From Sinomonas albida (GTDB taxonomy: Bacteria; Actinomycetota; Actinomycetes; Actinomycetales; Micrococcaceae): 64,000 nt of DNA. The notes under the pieces are model-generated. The model was not told where the DNA came from, did no database searches, and saw only the letters and a program-made list of their open reading frames with translations. A program made the position numbers and the translations under genes. Positions 33,055 to 41,855 of this stretch are shown here, in pieces. Position 1 is the stretch's first letter. Every line of letters begins with the position of its first letter. Where the stretch lies: positions 36,856-100,855 of the forward strand of contig NZ_SWDW01000014.1 of NCBI RefSeq assembly GCF_004919045.1, written 5' to 3'.

Positions 33055-34245
33055 CTATTTGCCCTGCCACCCCGTGTAGCACTCGGCGACGTAGGCGCGG
33101 CCATGCTCGGACTCGAGCAGCGAGCGCAGCTCGCCAAGCTGGCGGGCGCGGAAGAACGCGTGGTTCTGCTCGCCGGGCACGGTGTGCAGGAGCGTCGTCA
33201 TCCAGTAGGAGAAGTACTGCGCCTTCCACACACGGTCCAGTGCGCGGTCGGAGTAGGTATCGAGCAGCGCGGTCGAGCCGGACTTGAAGTAGGAGTCGAG
33301 GCTTTCGAACAGGAGCTTCACGTCGTGCAGGGCCAGATTGAGGCCCTTCGCGCCCGTGGGCGGGACGGTGTGGGCGGCGTCGCCGGCGAGGAAGAGGTTG
33401 CCGTGCCGCATGGGCGTGTTCACGAACGAGCGGAACGGGAGCACGACCTTGTCGACGATCGGCCCCTCCTTGAGCGCGAAGCCGTTGCCGTTCACCCGGA
33501 GGCGGAGCTGCTCCCAGATCTGATCCTCGGACCAGTCGGCGGGGTTCGTCGTCGGGTCGCATTGGAAGTACATGCGCTGCATCGTGTCGGTGCGCTGGCT
33601 GATGAGCGCGAAGCCGTGGGCCGAGTTCGCGTAGATGAGCTCGGGCGCGCTGCGCGGCGCCTCCGTGAGGATGCCGAACCATGCGAAGGGGTACTCGTTG
33701 AAGTAGCGCGTCCGGTCCGACTCCGGGATCTGCGAGCGGCAGTACGACCGCGAGCCGTCCGCGCCCACGAGGATCTCGGCGCGGAGCTCCCAGTCCTGGC
33801 CGGCCGAGTCCGTGAAGGTGATTCTGGGCTTGCCCGTGACGTCGGTGATCTGCGTGTCGGAGCACTCGTACCGCACGTCGCCGGCGTCGGCCTCGCGGCG
33901 GGCGGCAAGGTCGTCGAAGACCTCGTTCTGCGGGTAGAGCCACACCGAACTCCCGGCGAGCCCCTTGAAGTCGATGCGGTGGCCCTCGCCGTTGACGCGG
34001 AACTCCGTGCCCTCATGCTCGTGCCCGTTGCGGAGCACGTTGTCCACGCCCGAGTCCACGAGCAGGTCCACGGAGCCGGCCTCGAGGATGCCCGCCCGGA
34101 TGGTGTGCGAGATATCGCGGCGGCTGCGGATCTCCACGACCGTGCTTTCGATCCCCGCCAGATGCAGCAGGTGGGACAGCATGAGGCCCGCAGGCCCGGC
34201 GCCCATGATGGCCACCTGCGTGGTGTGGATCTTGCGCTCGCTCAT
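33055..34245 (-). CDS. pobA: 4-hydroxybenzoate 3-monooxygenase
   Basis: FAD enzyme that hydroxylates 4-hydroxybenzoate to protocatechuate with NAD(P)H and oxygen. The ATG at 34245 (MSERKIHTTQVAIMGAGPAG) places the GxGxxG at 15-20, and upstream residues are not family-like. Other marks are the SRRDISHTIRAGILE substrate-side strand, DGSRSYCRSQIP (DG motif), FLAGDAAHTVPPTGAKGLNLALHDV (GD motif) and the Tyr-rich YRPNEYPFAW-like YFNEYPFAWFGIL. The 396-residue length is exact for the family. Its product feeds the pca operon 8 kb away. It is controlled by the adjacent IclR regulator through the operator at 34343. Confidence 0.95.
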   Translation of the reverse strand: MSERKIHTTQVAIMGAGPAGLMLSHLLHLAGIESTVVEIRSRRDISHTIRAGILEAGSVDLLVDSGVDNVLRNGHEHEGTEFRVNGEGHRIDFKGLAGSSVWLYPQNEVFDDLAARREADAGDVRYECSDTQITDVTGKPRITFTDSAGQDWELRAEILVGADGSRSYCRSQIPESDRTRYFNEYPFAWFGILTEAPRSAPELIYANSAHGFALISQRTDTMQRMYFQCDPTTNPADWSEDQIWEQLRLRVNGNGFALKEGPIVDKVVLPFRSFVNTPMRHGNLFLAGDAAHTVPPTGAKGLNLALHDVKLLFESLDSYFKSGSTALLDTYSDRALDRVWKAQYFSYWMTTLLHTVPGEQNHAFFRARQLGELRSLLESEHGRAYVAECYTGWQGK

Positions 34246-34342
34246 CTTCGTAACTCGCCTTCCGCTGCGCGGCGGCCCTTCGTTGGGCAGCACCGGGACT
34301 CCTTCGAGTGTGCGTCGGGTCACGCGGCGAGTGTTAGGCGCT

Positions 34343-34357
34343 TTCCGTTGAACGGAA
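34343..34357. promoter_or_regulatory. IclR-type operator before pobA
   Basis: TTCCGTT-G-AACGGAA is a perfect palindrome about 100 bases upstream of the pobA start and five bases past the stop of the regulator gene. An almost identical site (one mismatch) precedes the regulator gene itself. Confidence 0.75.
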
Positions 34358-34361
34358 TCCG

Positions 34362-35120
34362 TCAGGCCGGCGTCCCGAGCTGCCTCCCGATGCCGCGCGC
34401 CGCCGTGCGGAGGGCGGGCACCAGCTGGTGGATGCGCACCTCGTCAAGCGGAACGACGACGCCGATCGCGGCCACGGTGCGCCGCTGACGGTCCTCGATG
34501 GGCACGGCGATGCCCCACGTCTCCGGATCGACCACGCCGGCCAGTTCGGCGTAGCCGCGCTCGGACGCGGTCGCGAGAAGGAGGCGCACGTGGTCCGCGG
34601 TGGCGCGCCCGGTGGGGTCGCGGAAGCGAGCCAGATACGCGTTCTGGACCGTTCGGGGCTGGCCGGACATGAGCGCGATGCCCGCCGAGGAGATATGCAC
34701 GGGCATGCGCCCGGCGACCTTCGCACGGTTCGCCACCGACCCGCGGCGGGACAGCCGTTCGACGAAGAGGACGTCGTCGCCCTGGAGCACGGCGAGGTTC
34801 ACGTTTTGGTTCAGGACCTGATGGATGTCGTCCATGAACGGCAGCGCCGCCTGCCGCAGCAGGAGCGTGGGCGAGTTGCGGTTCACCAGCTCCCACAGGC
34901 GCAGGCCCAACTGGACCTTGCCGCCCGGCGCCTGCTCGAGGAGGCGGTGCCCGGCGAGCTGGCTCACGAGCCGGTGGGCGCTCGTGAGCGGCAGGCCCGC
35001 GCGGTCGGCGAGCTCGCCGAGCGGGAGCGAGCTGACCCCCTCGGGGAAGGCCTCGAGGACGCGGACCACGCGGTCGACCACCGAATCGCCGGACGCCGAG
35101 TTGGCCACGGGATCCTCCAT
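34362..35120 (-). CDS. pobR: IclR-family regulator of pobA
   Basis: A 252-residue regulator with an N-terminal winged helix (about 12-75: VVDRVVRVLEAFPEGVSSLPLGELADRAGLPLTSAHRLVSQL) and an IclR effector domain (about 85-250) beginning LRQAALPFMDDIHQVLNQNVNLAVL, with the conserved GIAVPIEDRQRRTVAAIGVVVP near the end. ATG at 35120 follows GGATCC with a weak ribosome site. It lies directly upstream of pobA on the same strand. The TTCCGTT-N-AACGGAA sites before both genes suggest autoregulation and control of pobA. The ligand is probably 4-hydroxybenzoate, by inference. Confidence 0.85.
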   Translation of the reverse strand: MEDPVANSASGDSVVDRVVRVLEAFPEGVSSLPLGELADRAGLPLTSAHRLVSQLAGHRLLEQAPGGKVQLGLRLWELVNRNSPTLLLRQAALPFMDDIHQVLNQNVNLAVLQGDDVLFVERLSRRGSVANRAKVAGRMPVHISSAGIALMSGQPRTVQNAYLARFRDPTGRATADHVRLLLATASERGYAELAGVVDPETWGIAVPIEDRQRRTVAAIGVVVPLDEVRIHQLVPALRTAARGIGRQLGTPA

Positions 35121-35135
35121 TTTCGTTCAACGGAA
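35121..35135. promoter_or_regulatory. IclR-type operator before the pobA regulator
   Basis: TTTCGTT-C-AACGGAA directly abuts the start codon of the regulator gene. It differs from the pobA operator palindrome at one arm base. Confidence 0.65.
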
Positions 35136-35256
35136 TGGGTCCACTCTCGGCGATTCGGCACCGGGCCGCAACTCGCGCCGGGAGGGCACCAGCCCGGTAG
35201 GGACCACGGGTGAGGCCCACGTAGGCTGATCGTGGCCCTGCCGAGGAAGGATCACC

Positions 35257-35865
35257 ATGCCCGTGCCCCGCATCATCCGCTTCTCCGAGCTGCCTCGCAC
35301 CGCATGGCGCAACGGCGCCGGCACCACCGTCGAAATTGCTCGGGGCCCCGAGCCCGAGGGCGCCCACTGGGGATGGCGGCTCAGCCTCGCCGACGTCGAG
35401 CGGGCTGGCGACTTCTCCTCGTTCGAGGGCATGGACCGCATCCTGACGGTGGTCGAGGGCGAGCTCCTCGTGCTCACCGTGGGCGGACGCGAGCAGGGCC
35501 TCGAACGCTTCCGGCCGTTCAGGTTCGACGGCGGAGCCCCTGCGAGCGCGGTGCTCCCCACCGGCTCGATCCGCGACCTCGGCCTGATCACGCGCCGCGG
35601 CGCGTTCACTGGCCACGTCACCATCCTCGAGCTGTCGAAGAAGCGCGCCCACCCGCTGTTCCCCGGCCAGCTCGGCGTGCTCCTCCAGGGCGACGCAACG
35701 CTCGACGGCGGCGAGCCGCTCGGGCGCTACGACACCGTGGTCGGCTCCGAAGAACATCCCGCGATCCTCGGGCGCGGGTTCCTCGCGGTTGTCTCGGTTG
35801 ACGCTGCAGAAGGCGGCGACGAAGGCCGCGGCGCGGACGACGGCGCCGCATCCTCTCCCGCCTAA
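35257..35865 (+). CDS. HutD/Ves-family cupin protein
   Basis: A 202-residue double-cupin protein of the HutD family. The ATG at 35257 follows GAGGAAGG. The typical opening is IIRFSELPRTAWRNGAGTTVEIARGP, followed by WGWRLSLADVERAGDFSSFEGMDRILTVVEGELLVLTVGG and a second cupin half with PFRFDGGAP..LPTGSIRDLGLITRRG. In other bacteria hutD accompanies histidine utilisation genes or is isolated. No hut genes are here. The biochemical role of the family is unsettled. The C-terminus overlaps a terminator hairpin. Confidence 0.85.
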   Translation: MPVPRIIRFSELPRTAWRNGAGTTVEIARGPEPEGAHWGWRLSLADVERAGDFSSFEGMDRILTVVEGELLVLTVGGREQGLERFRPFRFDGGAPASAVLPTGSIRDLGLITRRGAFTGHVTILELSKKRAHPLFPGQLGVLLQGDATLDGGEPLGRYDTVVGSEEHPAILGRGFLAVVSVDAAEGGDEGRGADDGAASSPA

Positions 35866-35882
35866 GAAGGGGAGAGGATGCG
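35847..35882. terminator. Hairpin overlapping the hutD-like stop codon
   Basis: CGCATCCTCTCCC (35847-35859) pairs perfectly with GGGAGAGGATGCG (35870-35882). The loop contains the TAA stop. It lies in a convergent gap and can end both transcripts. GGACGACGGCGC just upstream resembles half of the dispersed palindrome. Confidence 0.8.
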
Positions 35883-35905
35883 ACGCCCGGCCTGACGGCA
35901 GCCTG

Positions 35906-37027
35906 TCAGACTTCGAAACGCTCCGGTCGGAACGTGGCCAGCATGGGGTGCCGGCGGCCCGTCGTCACCTCGTCAGCGATGAGCTCGCCCGCGATGAGCG
36001 CCAATGTGGCACCCGAATGAGTGAAGGCCGCATAGCAGCCGGGGACCTTCTGCAGCTCGCCGAACACAGGTTCACCGTCGCCAGGGATCGGCTTGAGCCC
36101 GATCTTCCACGAACCCGCCTTGAGCTGAGGGGTCCCATCGATGAGACGCGCTGCCTCTGCGAGCAGTTCGTCTACGACGGGCTCCGGGATCGAATACTCC
36201 CCGGCCGCATCGCGGACAATGTGTTCCTCGTACCAGTCGTGGTCAATGGCGATCGTGCGTCCCGGATTCGGCCGGATCGCCGCGCGCGGGGTGTTGAGGA
36301 CGGCCTTCACGTCGTGCTCGAGCGGCTCCGTGACGACAAGCATCGAGACGGGCGACCCATTCTCGATCCGCACCCCGAGCTGCGCGAGGACGTCTGGCGT
36401 GTGGGCGCCGCAGGCGACGACGACTGCGTCCGCCCGAAGCATGCCGATCGATGGTGCCTCCACGCCCACGGCACGCCCGTCCTCGACGACGACTTCGACC
36501 CGCCCCGTGTTCGTGGTGAGGACTCCGCCGCGACGTGCGAACTCCCCCATAAGGTGCTCGATGAGGTGAGGGAGGCTGACCCACCCCTCCCCCGGATTGA
36601 AGACCGATGTCGGAGCGAGCGCCTCGGAATGGAGGCCTGACGTGAAGTCAGCGATGGTCGTCGGGTCGACGAGACGCGAGTCGTAGCCATGGGAGCGCTC
36701 GTGCTCGTGCCGCGCCACGGCGGCGGCTCCGCCGTCGTGATCCCAGTAGACCCCGCCGCCGAACTGCAGCCATTCGTGCGAGGGATCCTCCGTGAAGAGG
36801 GTTCGGTACCGGTCGATTCCAGTCATGCGGAGTGCGTGATACTCCGGGCTCCGGGCCCCGGCAGAGTTGAGCCAGGACAGCGAGCGGCCGGAGGCACCGG
36901 ACGCGAGCTCGCGTTCCGTGACAAGCGTGACCTCGGCGCCGGAGCGGAGCAGGTGGACGGCGGAAGAGACCCCGATGACGCCGCCACCGACGACGATGAT
37001 GGAACGGGGGGTCTGATTCTCAGGCAT
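35906..37027 (-). CDS. FAD-dependent amino-acid/amine oxidoreductase (DAO family)
   Basis: A 373-residue flavoprotein of the D-amino-acid oxidase/DadA group. ATG at 37027 (MPENQTPRSIIVVGGGVIG) gives the FAD motif VVGGGVIGVSSAVHLL at once. GASGRSLSWLNSAGAR, the family's substrate-side segment, and the C-terminal GSWKIGLKPIPGDGEPVFGELQKVPGCYAAFTHSGATLALIAGELIADEV are clear. It is the last gene of a LacI-controlled cluster with a Gfo/Idh dehydrogenase and a polar amino-acid transporter. A secondary or D-amino acid is a reasonable substrate, but the exact compound is unknown. Confidence 0.85.
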   Translation of the reverse strand: MPENQTPRSIIVVGGGVIGVSSAVHLLRSGAEVTLVTERELASGASGRSLSWLNSAGARSPEYHALRMTGIDRYRTLFTEDPSHEWLQFGGGVYWDHDGGAAAVARHEHERSHGYDSRLVDPTTIADFTSGLHSEALAPTSVFNPGEGWVSLPHLIEHLMGEFARRGGVLTTNTGRVEVVVEDGRAVGVEAPSIGMLRADAVVVACGAHTPDVLAQLGVRIENGSPVSMLVVTEPLEHDVKAVLNTPRAAIRPNPGRTIAIDHDWYEEHIVRDAAGEYSIPEPVVDELLAEAARLIDGTPQLKAGSWKIGLKPIPGDGEPVFGELQKVPGCYAAFTHSGATLALIAGELIADEVTTGRRHPMLATFRPERFEV

Positions 37028-37051
37028 TCGCAGTTCTTCCTCTTCTGGTTC

Positions 37052-38137
37052 TCAGATGTGGGCGAGCGACCGGATCGGCGTGCTCGCGTGCAGGTGGCGG
37101 ATGATTCGCAGGGTCTCGAGGGCCCCTGTCGGGTCGACGGGGACCGGGCCCGCGCGGTGCACGGCATCGGCGAGCAGACGGTAGAAGGCGGGGTAGTCGC
37201 CCTGCAGGAGGCCGACGTCGAACGAGGAGGCCCCGTCCGATAGACGCGCTGGCTCCCGAGACGGCACCGCGCCGTAGCCTGCCTTCGAGGGATCAGCCCC
37301 GGCGGCGAGCGCAGGCTCTTGGCCGTCGAGGCCCCACGACGTGAATCCGGCCCGGCTGCCGAGCACGTGGAAGCGCGGCCCCACGGCAGGAGCGACGCCG
37401 TTCATCCACAGGCGGCTCACCACACCAGATTCATGCCGCAGCTCAGCGAAGCTGTCCTCGTCTGCACCGCCGCCGTCGCTGTGCCGCCGAAGCTCGGCCC
37501 GCGCCTCCGCGACGGGCCCGAAGAGCTGAAGCGCCTGGTCGATCAGGTGGCTGCCGAGATCGATGAGGAGGCCCCCGCCGTCGTCGACCCCCGCGTCGTC
37601 CCGCCAGTTTCCGAAGCCCCCGGGACGCCACCACTCGAAACGCGATTCGAAGGTGCGCACCTCTCCGAGCCGACCCGACCGGACAAGCTCGGCTACCGTC
37701 AGGAAGTCGCCGTCCCAGCGACGGTTCTGGAACACCGTGAGCAGTACCCCCGCTGCCCGCGCGGCGTCGACCATCGCCTCCGCATCCTCGACCGACGGCG
37801 CGAAGGGCTTGTCCACGACGACGTGGAGTCCGCGTTCGACGGCGGCGAGCGCCTGTTCGCGGTGCAGCGCGGGCGGGGTGCCGAGCACCACGAGGTCGAG
37901 CTCAAGCGTTCCGTCGTCGACGAGCTCGAGGAGCGCGGCGAAGTCCGGGACGATGAATGCCGCGGGGAAACGGCGGCGCGCCGCGGCAGCTCTCACGGGG
38001 CTACCGGTCACGACCGCCTCCACGGAATACGAGGGGTTCGCACCGATGAGGGGGCCATGGAAGACGCCGCCGGAGACCCCGAACCCGATGATTGCAGTCT
38101 TGATCGCCGCCTGGCTGACGGGACGACGCGCCATCAT
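37052..38137 (-). CDS. Gfo/Idh/MocA-family oxidoreductase
   Basis: A 361-residue NAD(P)-dependent dehydrogenase. The ATG at 38137 overlaps the ATPase stop by one base (TGATG). A GTG at 38140 and ATG at 38134 are alternatives. Rossmann motif: TAIIGFGVSGGVFHGPLI. The family lysine is in VVVDKPFAPS (E/D-K-P) and the substrate His in GGGLLIDLGSHLIDQALQLFG. The family oxidises sugars, inositols and related compounds or reduces imines. Coupling to an amino-acid-type transporter and an amine oxidoreductase suggests an opine- or amino-sugar-like substrate, but this is an inference. Confidence 0.88.
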   Translation of the reverse strand: MMARRPVSQAAIKTAIIGFGVSGGVFHGPLIGANPSYSVEAVVTGSPVRAAAARRRFPAAFIVPDFAALLELVDDGTLELDLVVLGTPPALHREQALAAVERGLHVVVDKPFAPSVEDAEAMVDAARAAGVLLTVFQNRRWDGDFLTVAELVRSGRLGEVRTFESRFEWWRPGGFGNWRDDAGVDDGGGLLIDLGSHLIDQALQLFGPVAEARAELRRHSDGGGADEDSFAELRHESGVVSRLWMNGVAPAVGPRFHVLGSRAGFTSWGLDGQEPALAAGADPSKAGYGAVPSREPARLSDGASSFDVGLLQGDYPAFYRLLADAVHRAGPVPVDPTGALETLRIIRHLHASTPIRSLAHI

Positions 38138-38928
38138 CACAGCACCTCCGAGAGGAAGCGCTGGAGCCGGGCCGACTGGGGCCGGTCGAAAATCTCCTCG
38201 GGCGTTCCGGTCTCGACAATCTGGCCCTCGTCCATGAACACGACCTGGTTCGCGGCCCTCCGAGCAAAGCCCATCTCGTGGGTGACCACGACCATCGTCA
38301 TCCCGCGGCCGCTCAGGCTCGCCATGAGGTTGAGAACGCCGTTCACCAGCTCGGGATCGAGTGCGGACGTGGCCTCGTCGAACAGCATGACCTGTGGCTC
38401 CATGGCGAGCGCCCGCGCGATCGCCACGCGCTGCTGCTGCCCACCGGAGAGGTCGCGCGGCTTGTGGTCTGCGCGCTCACGAAGGCCGACTTCGTCGAGC
38501 CGGGCGTGGGCGAGTTCGAAAGCCTCCTTCTTCGCGAGGCGCTTGACCTTCCACGGCGAGAGGGCCACGTTCTCGAGTGCGGTGTGGTCAGGAAACAGGT
38601 TGAAGTGCTGGAAGACCATGCCGATCTTCCGACGGAGCTGGTCGGGCTGCTCCGCGAGGGTGGATCCCCCGTCGAGGAGCACGTCCCCGGACTTCGGCTC
38701 GTGAAGTCGGTTGATCCCGCGCAGCAGCGTTGACTTGCCAGAGCCGGACGGGCCGATGATGCACGTCGTGGTGCCCGGCTCGACGCGGAGGCTGATCTTC
38801 CGGACCACCTCGATATCGCCGTAGGCCAGGGTCAGATCCCTGAGATCGAGGGCCGCACCCGAGTAGTCGTAGTTGGCGGAGGTCGTCATGGCGCGCCTGC
38901 GGGTTTCGGTGGGGAGTGTCATGGTCAT
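38137..38928 (-). CDS. Polar amino-acid ABC transporter ATP-binding protein
   Basis: A 263-residue ATPase of the HisP/GlnQ class. Walker [16 protein letters not shown]-loop [17 protein letters not shown], signature [16 protein letters not shown], Walker [17 protein letters not shown] and H-loop [12 protein letters not shown] are all intact. ATG at 38928 overlaps the permease stop (ATGA). An internal ATG ([11 protein letters not shown]) is possible. The [14 protein letters not shown] motif is characteristic of polar amino-acid importers. It powers the permease encoded just upstream. Confidence 0.92.
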   Translation of the reverse strand: MTMTLPTETRRRAMTTSANYDYSGAALDLRDLTLAYGDIEVVRKISLRVEPGTTTCIIGPSGSGKSTLLRGINRLHEPKSGDVLLDGGSTLAEQPDQLRRKIGMVFQHFNLFPDHTALENVALSPWKVKRLAKKEAFELAHARLDEVGLRERADHKPRDLSGGQQQRVAIARALAMEPQVMLFDEATSALDPELVNGVLNLMASLSGRGMTMVVVTHEMGFARRAANQVVFMDEGQIVETGTPEEIFDRPQSARLQRFLSEVL

Positions 38929-39704
38929 CTGCTTTCTGCCGTTCCGGCGGTCTCGAGCTCTGCGACCTCTCTCAGCCCGGACACCGGCGGGGCAGCCTTT
39001 CGGCGACCGGTACGGAACCGCTGGTCGAAGTAGTTGACCAGATGTGTGAGCGGCACGGTGACGATCAGGTAGAAGAGGCCCGCGAGGACCAGCGGGGACA
39101 GGTTTCCGCTCAGCACCGCTGCGTCCTGCCCGACGCGGAACAGCTCGCGTTCAGAGACCAGCAGGCCGAGGAAGTAGACGAGGCTCGAGTCCTTCACGAT
39201 GGAGATGAACTGGTTGACGAGGGCGGGCAGCACACGCCGGATGCCCTGGGGCACGACGACGAGGCGCATCGCGCGCCCGTACCCCATACCCAGAGCGCGG
39301 CAGGCCTCGAGCTGGCCCTTGTCGACGGCGAGGATGCCTGCCCGGAAGATCTCGCCGATGTAGGCACTCGAGATGAGGCTCAAGGCGATGATGCCGAGCG
39401 GGTAGGGGCTCGGGCCGAAAAGCTGCTGGCTGAAGCGGGCGAAGCCCTGGCCGATGAGCAGGATGGTCAAGATCGCGGGGAGGCCGCGGAACAGGTCCGT
39501 GTAGACCCTCGCCGGCCAGCGGAGCCAGCGCAAGGGCGAGATGCCCATCAGCGCGATCATCATGCCGAGGACGCAGCCGATCGCGGTTGCCGCGAGCGAG
39601 ATGACGAGGGTGTTGACCAGGCCGACCTGCAGCAGTTGAGGAAGGACGTCGGCCATGGCCTGGAAGTCGAAGAAGGTCTTGGTGAGATTGTCGAGCAGAT
39701 CCAT
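38925..39704 (-). CDS. Polar amino-acid ABC transporter permease
   Basis: A 259-residue inner-membrane permease of the HisM/GlnP class with about five hydrophobic segments. The start is at 39704 ([28 protein letters not shown]). The N-terminal [25 protein letters not shown] and the EAA-loop [37 protein letters not shown], which docks to the ATPase, are canonical. [17 protein letters not shown] follows as in amino-acid permeases. It is coupled to the ATPase gene and is the only permease of the cluster, so it probably forms a homodimer. Confidence 0.92.
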   Translation of the reverse strand: MDLLDNLTKTFFDFQAMADVLPQLLQVGLVNTLVISLAATAIGCVLGMMIALMGISPLRWLRWPARVYTDLFRGLPAILTILLIGQGFARFSQQLFGPSPYPLGIIALSLISSAYIGEIFRAGILAVDKGQLEACRALGMGYGRAMRLVVVPQGIRRVLPALVNQFISIVKDSSLVYFLGLLVSERELFRVGQDAAVLSGNLSPLVLAGLFYLIVTVPLTHLVNYFDQRFRTGRRKAAPPVSGLREVAELETAGTAESR

Positions 39705-39765
39705 TGCGGTGCTTTCCTTCGAGGCTGGGCGGGAACGCCGAGTCGAGCGTCCCCGCCCAGCTCAC

Positions 39766-40595
39766 TTACTGGTCGGAGGCGGGCAGATACTGCTTCGGCA
39801 TGGGCGAGCCCGGGAACCACTTCTGGTAGAGGCGCTTCCACGTCCCGTCAGCCATGGCCGCCTTGAGCGCCTTGTTGAGCGCGTCCTTGAGTGCAGGCTT
39901 GTTCTTCGCGATCGCGAAGCCGGCGGGCGCGTCGAAGGAGGGATGTCGGCGGCGTCCTTGAGACTGAACTTCGCGACGTAGTCCTTGGCCGCCTCATAGT
40001 CGAGGAAATGAGCGTCAATGGTGCCGGAGTTGAGCGCGGAGACCGCGGCGTTGTTGTCGGGGAAACGGACCAGGCTCGCGTCTGGGAAGTTCTTCACGGC
40101 GTAGGTCTCCTGGAGCGTGCCCTGGACGACGCCGAGGCGCTTGCCCTTGAGGCTGTCTGCGCTCGTCACCCCCGACGCCTTCGTCGTGAGGACGGTGAGG
40201 TAGCCCGCGAGGTAGCCATCGGAGAAGTCGACGGTCTGCTTGCGCTTGTCCGTGATGCCGATCGCGGCAACGCCGACGTCGAACTGGCCATTGGCCACGG
40301 CGGGGAGGATCGCAGAGAAGTCCTGTCCCGTGAAGACGACATTGTCGATCCCGGCGCGGTGCGCGACGTCGGTGAAGAGTTCGACGTCGAAGCCCGTGAA
40401 CTTCCCGGAGGAGTCGGTGAACGTGTAGGGCTTGGAGTCGCCCACGCTCGCCACCCGGAATTGACCGGGCGTGATGAGGCCATACGGATTGCCGGCCGAC
40501 GGCGTGGACGACGCGCTGCTGGCGCCGCCGCACGCGGACAGCGACAAGGCCAGGGCAGCCGCTGCAGCGAAGGCTGCTGCTTTGATGCTTTTCAT
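39766..40595 (-). pseudogene. Frameshifted solute-binding lipoprotein of the amino-acid transporter
   Basis: The start [24 protein letters not shown] at 40595 has a lipobox (LSAC). Residues 25 to about 218 are a normal polar amino-acid binding protein ([16 protein letters not shown].., [28 protein letters not shown]). Then the frame is lost at about 39938-39943. In the next frame DAADIP continues as [22 protein letters not shown] and runs to [20 protein letters not shown] with a stop at 39766. One base is missing near CCCTCCTTC. As read, the product has a wrong 60-residue C-terminus and stops at 39762. It is either a real mutation that inactivates the importer or a sequencing error in a short run. 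Confidence 0.88.
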
Positions 40596-40631
40596 TCGGA
40601 TCCGTCCGTTTCGCTTTGTGTGGGTTCTGTG

Positions 40632-40694
40632 TGAGACCGGTCTCAGTTTGATGAGGTGAGACCGGTCTCAATCTTGAGTTTGAGACCGGTCTCA
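40632..40694. promoter_or_regulatory. Three LacI-type operators between the transporter cluster and lacI
   Basis: TGAGACCGGTCTCA, a perfect 14-bp palindrome with a central CG as bound by LacI/GalR proteins, occurs at 40632-40645, 40657-40670 and 40681-40694. The centres are 25 and 24 bases apart, about two helical turns and a half. The region serves both the divergent transporter cluster and the lacI gene. Confidence 0.92.
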
Positions 40695-40766
40695 ACTTCG
40701 GGGATGATGTGACTGTACTTACGCCGCGGTGTGGCGTCAATCTCTTTTTTCGGATCGGATGCGGAT

Positions 40767-41855
40767 ATGACGAAGCGAGACCAATCCGTGCGAGAGGCCA
40801 CAGTTGCCGATGTGGCTCGCGCCGCCGGGGTGTCGAAGGCCCAGGCAGCTCGCGCCCTCGGGGGCTACGGAGCCGTGAGCGAGCAGGTGCTCTCCGTCGT
40901 CATCGCCGCCGCCGACCAGCTCGGTTATCGGCCCAACCAACTGGCCAAGAGCATGACGACTGGCCGCTCCAATTCGATCGGCGTCGTGGTCGGCGATATT
41001 GAGAACGCCCACTTCGGACTCGCCCTCCGAGGCATTTCCGACGAAGTGCGCCGCGAGGGATACACGGTCGTCCTTGTCAACACGGACGAGGATCTGGAGG
41101 CGGAGGCGAGTGCCGTCCAGGAGCTCCTCCAGCAGCGCGTGGCAGGCCTCGTCGTGGCACCGTGCTCGAGCAACGAGACGACCCACCTCGAATCCGCCCA
41201 AGCCCGGGGACACGCCGTCGTCCTCTTCGACCGCGGGATCCACGCGCTCGACTTCGACACAGTACGCGTGGAGTTCGCGGACGCTGCCCTCGAGGTGGGG
41301 CGCGTCCTCCTCGACGCAGGCCACCGCCGTATCGGCTACGTCTCAAGTCAGCGTGTCGGTGGCTCCTACGAGCGAGGGATGGATCTTGGCCTCTCCCCTG
41401 TCGCAGATCGCGTCGCCGGAATCGAACGCGCCTTCGCGGAGGCAGGAGACCGGTGGGATCCTTCCCTCGTCCGGTTCAATGCAGCATCAGACGAGGCCCT
41501 CGCCGCCGCCTGTGCAGAGCTGCTTGACCGTCCCGAGCCCGTGACCGCCGTCGTCTGCTCCGACAGCCTCATCGCCCTCGGAGTGCTTGGCCAGATCAAA
41601 CGGCGTGGGCTCCGAATCCCCGAGGACATCTCCGTCGTCGCCTACGACGATTTCCCGTGGACTGAACTGGTCGAGCCGCCCCTGACGGTCGTCGCGCAGC
41701 CGGTCTACGACATGGGGCGCGAAGCGGCCCGGGCACTCCTCCGGAAGCTTGGGCACCGGGTGCCAGCGGAGCGCCTTCCGCTCAGGGCGCACATCGTGGA
41801 GCGTTCCTCGGTGGGGACACCGCGGGCGCAGCCGCAGCCGAGTCCAGTTCGCTAG
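40767..41855 (+). CDS. LacI-family repressor of the transporter cluster
   Basis: A 362-residue regulator. ATG at 40767 (MTKRDQSVREATVADVARAAG) puts the helix-turn-helix at residues 10-30. A GTG at 40731 in the same frame is less likely. The DNA-binding signature ATVADVARAAGVSKAQAARALGGYG and hinge GYRPNQLAKSMTTGRSNSIGVVV lead to a periplasmic-binding-like ligand domain with VVAYDDFPWTELVEPPLTVV near the end. Three identical operators in the divergent promoter support control of the neighbouring cluster. Its ligand is presumably the transported compound. Its stop shares CTAG with the convergent acetyltransferase gene. Confidence 0.9.
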   Translation: MTKRDQSVREATVADVARAAGVSKAQAARALGGYGAVSEQVLSVVIAAADQLGYRPNQLAKSMTTGRSNSIGVVVGDIENAHFGLALRGISDEVRREGYTVVLVNTDEDLEAEASAVQELLQQRVAGLVVAPCSSNETTHLESAQARGHAVVLFDRGIHALDFDTVRVEFADAALEVGRVLLDAGHRRIGYVSSQRVGGSYERGMDLGLSPVADRVAGIERAFAEAGDRWDPSLVRFNAASDEALAAACAELLDRPEPVTAVVCSDSLIALGVLGQIKRRGLRIPEDISVVAYDDFPWTELVEPPLTVVAQPVYDMGREAARALLRKLGHRVPAERLPLRAHIVERSSVGTPRAQPQPSPVR

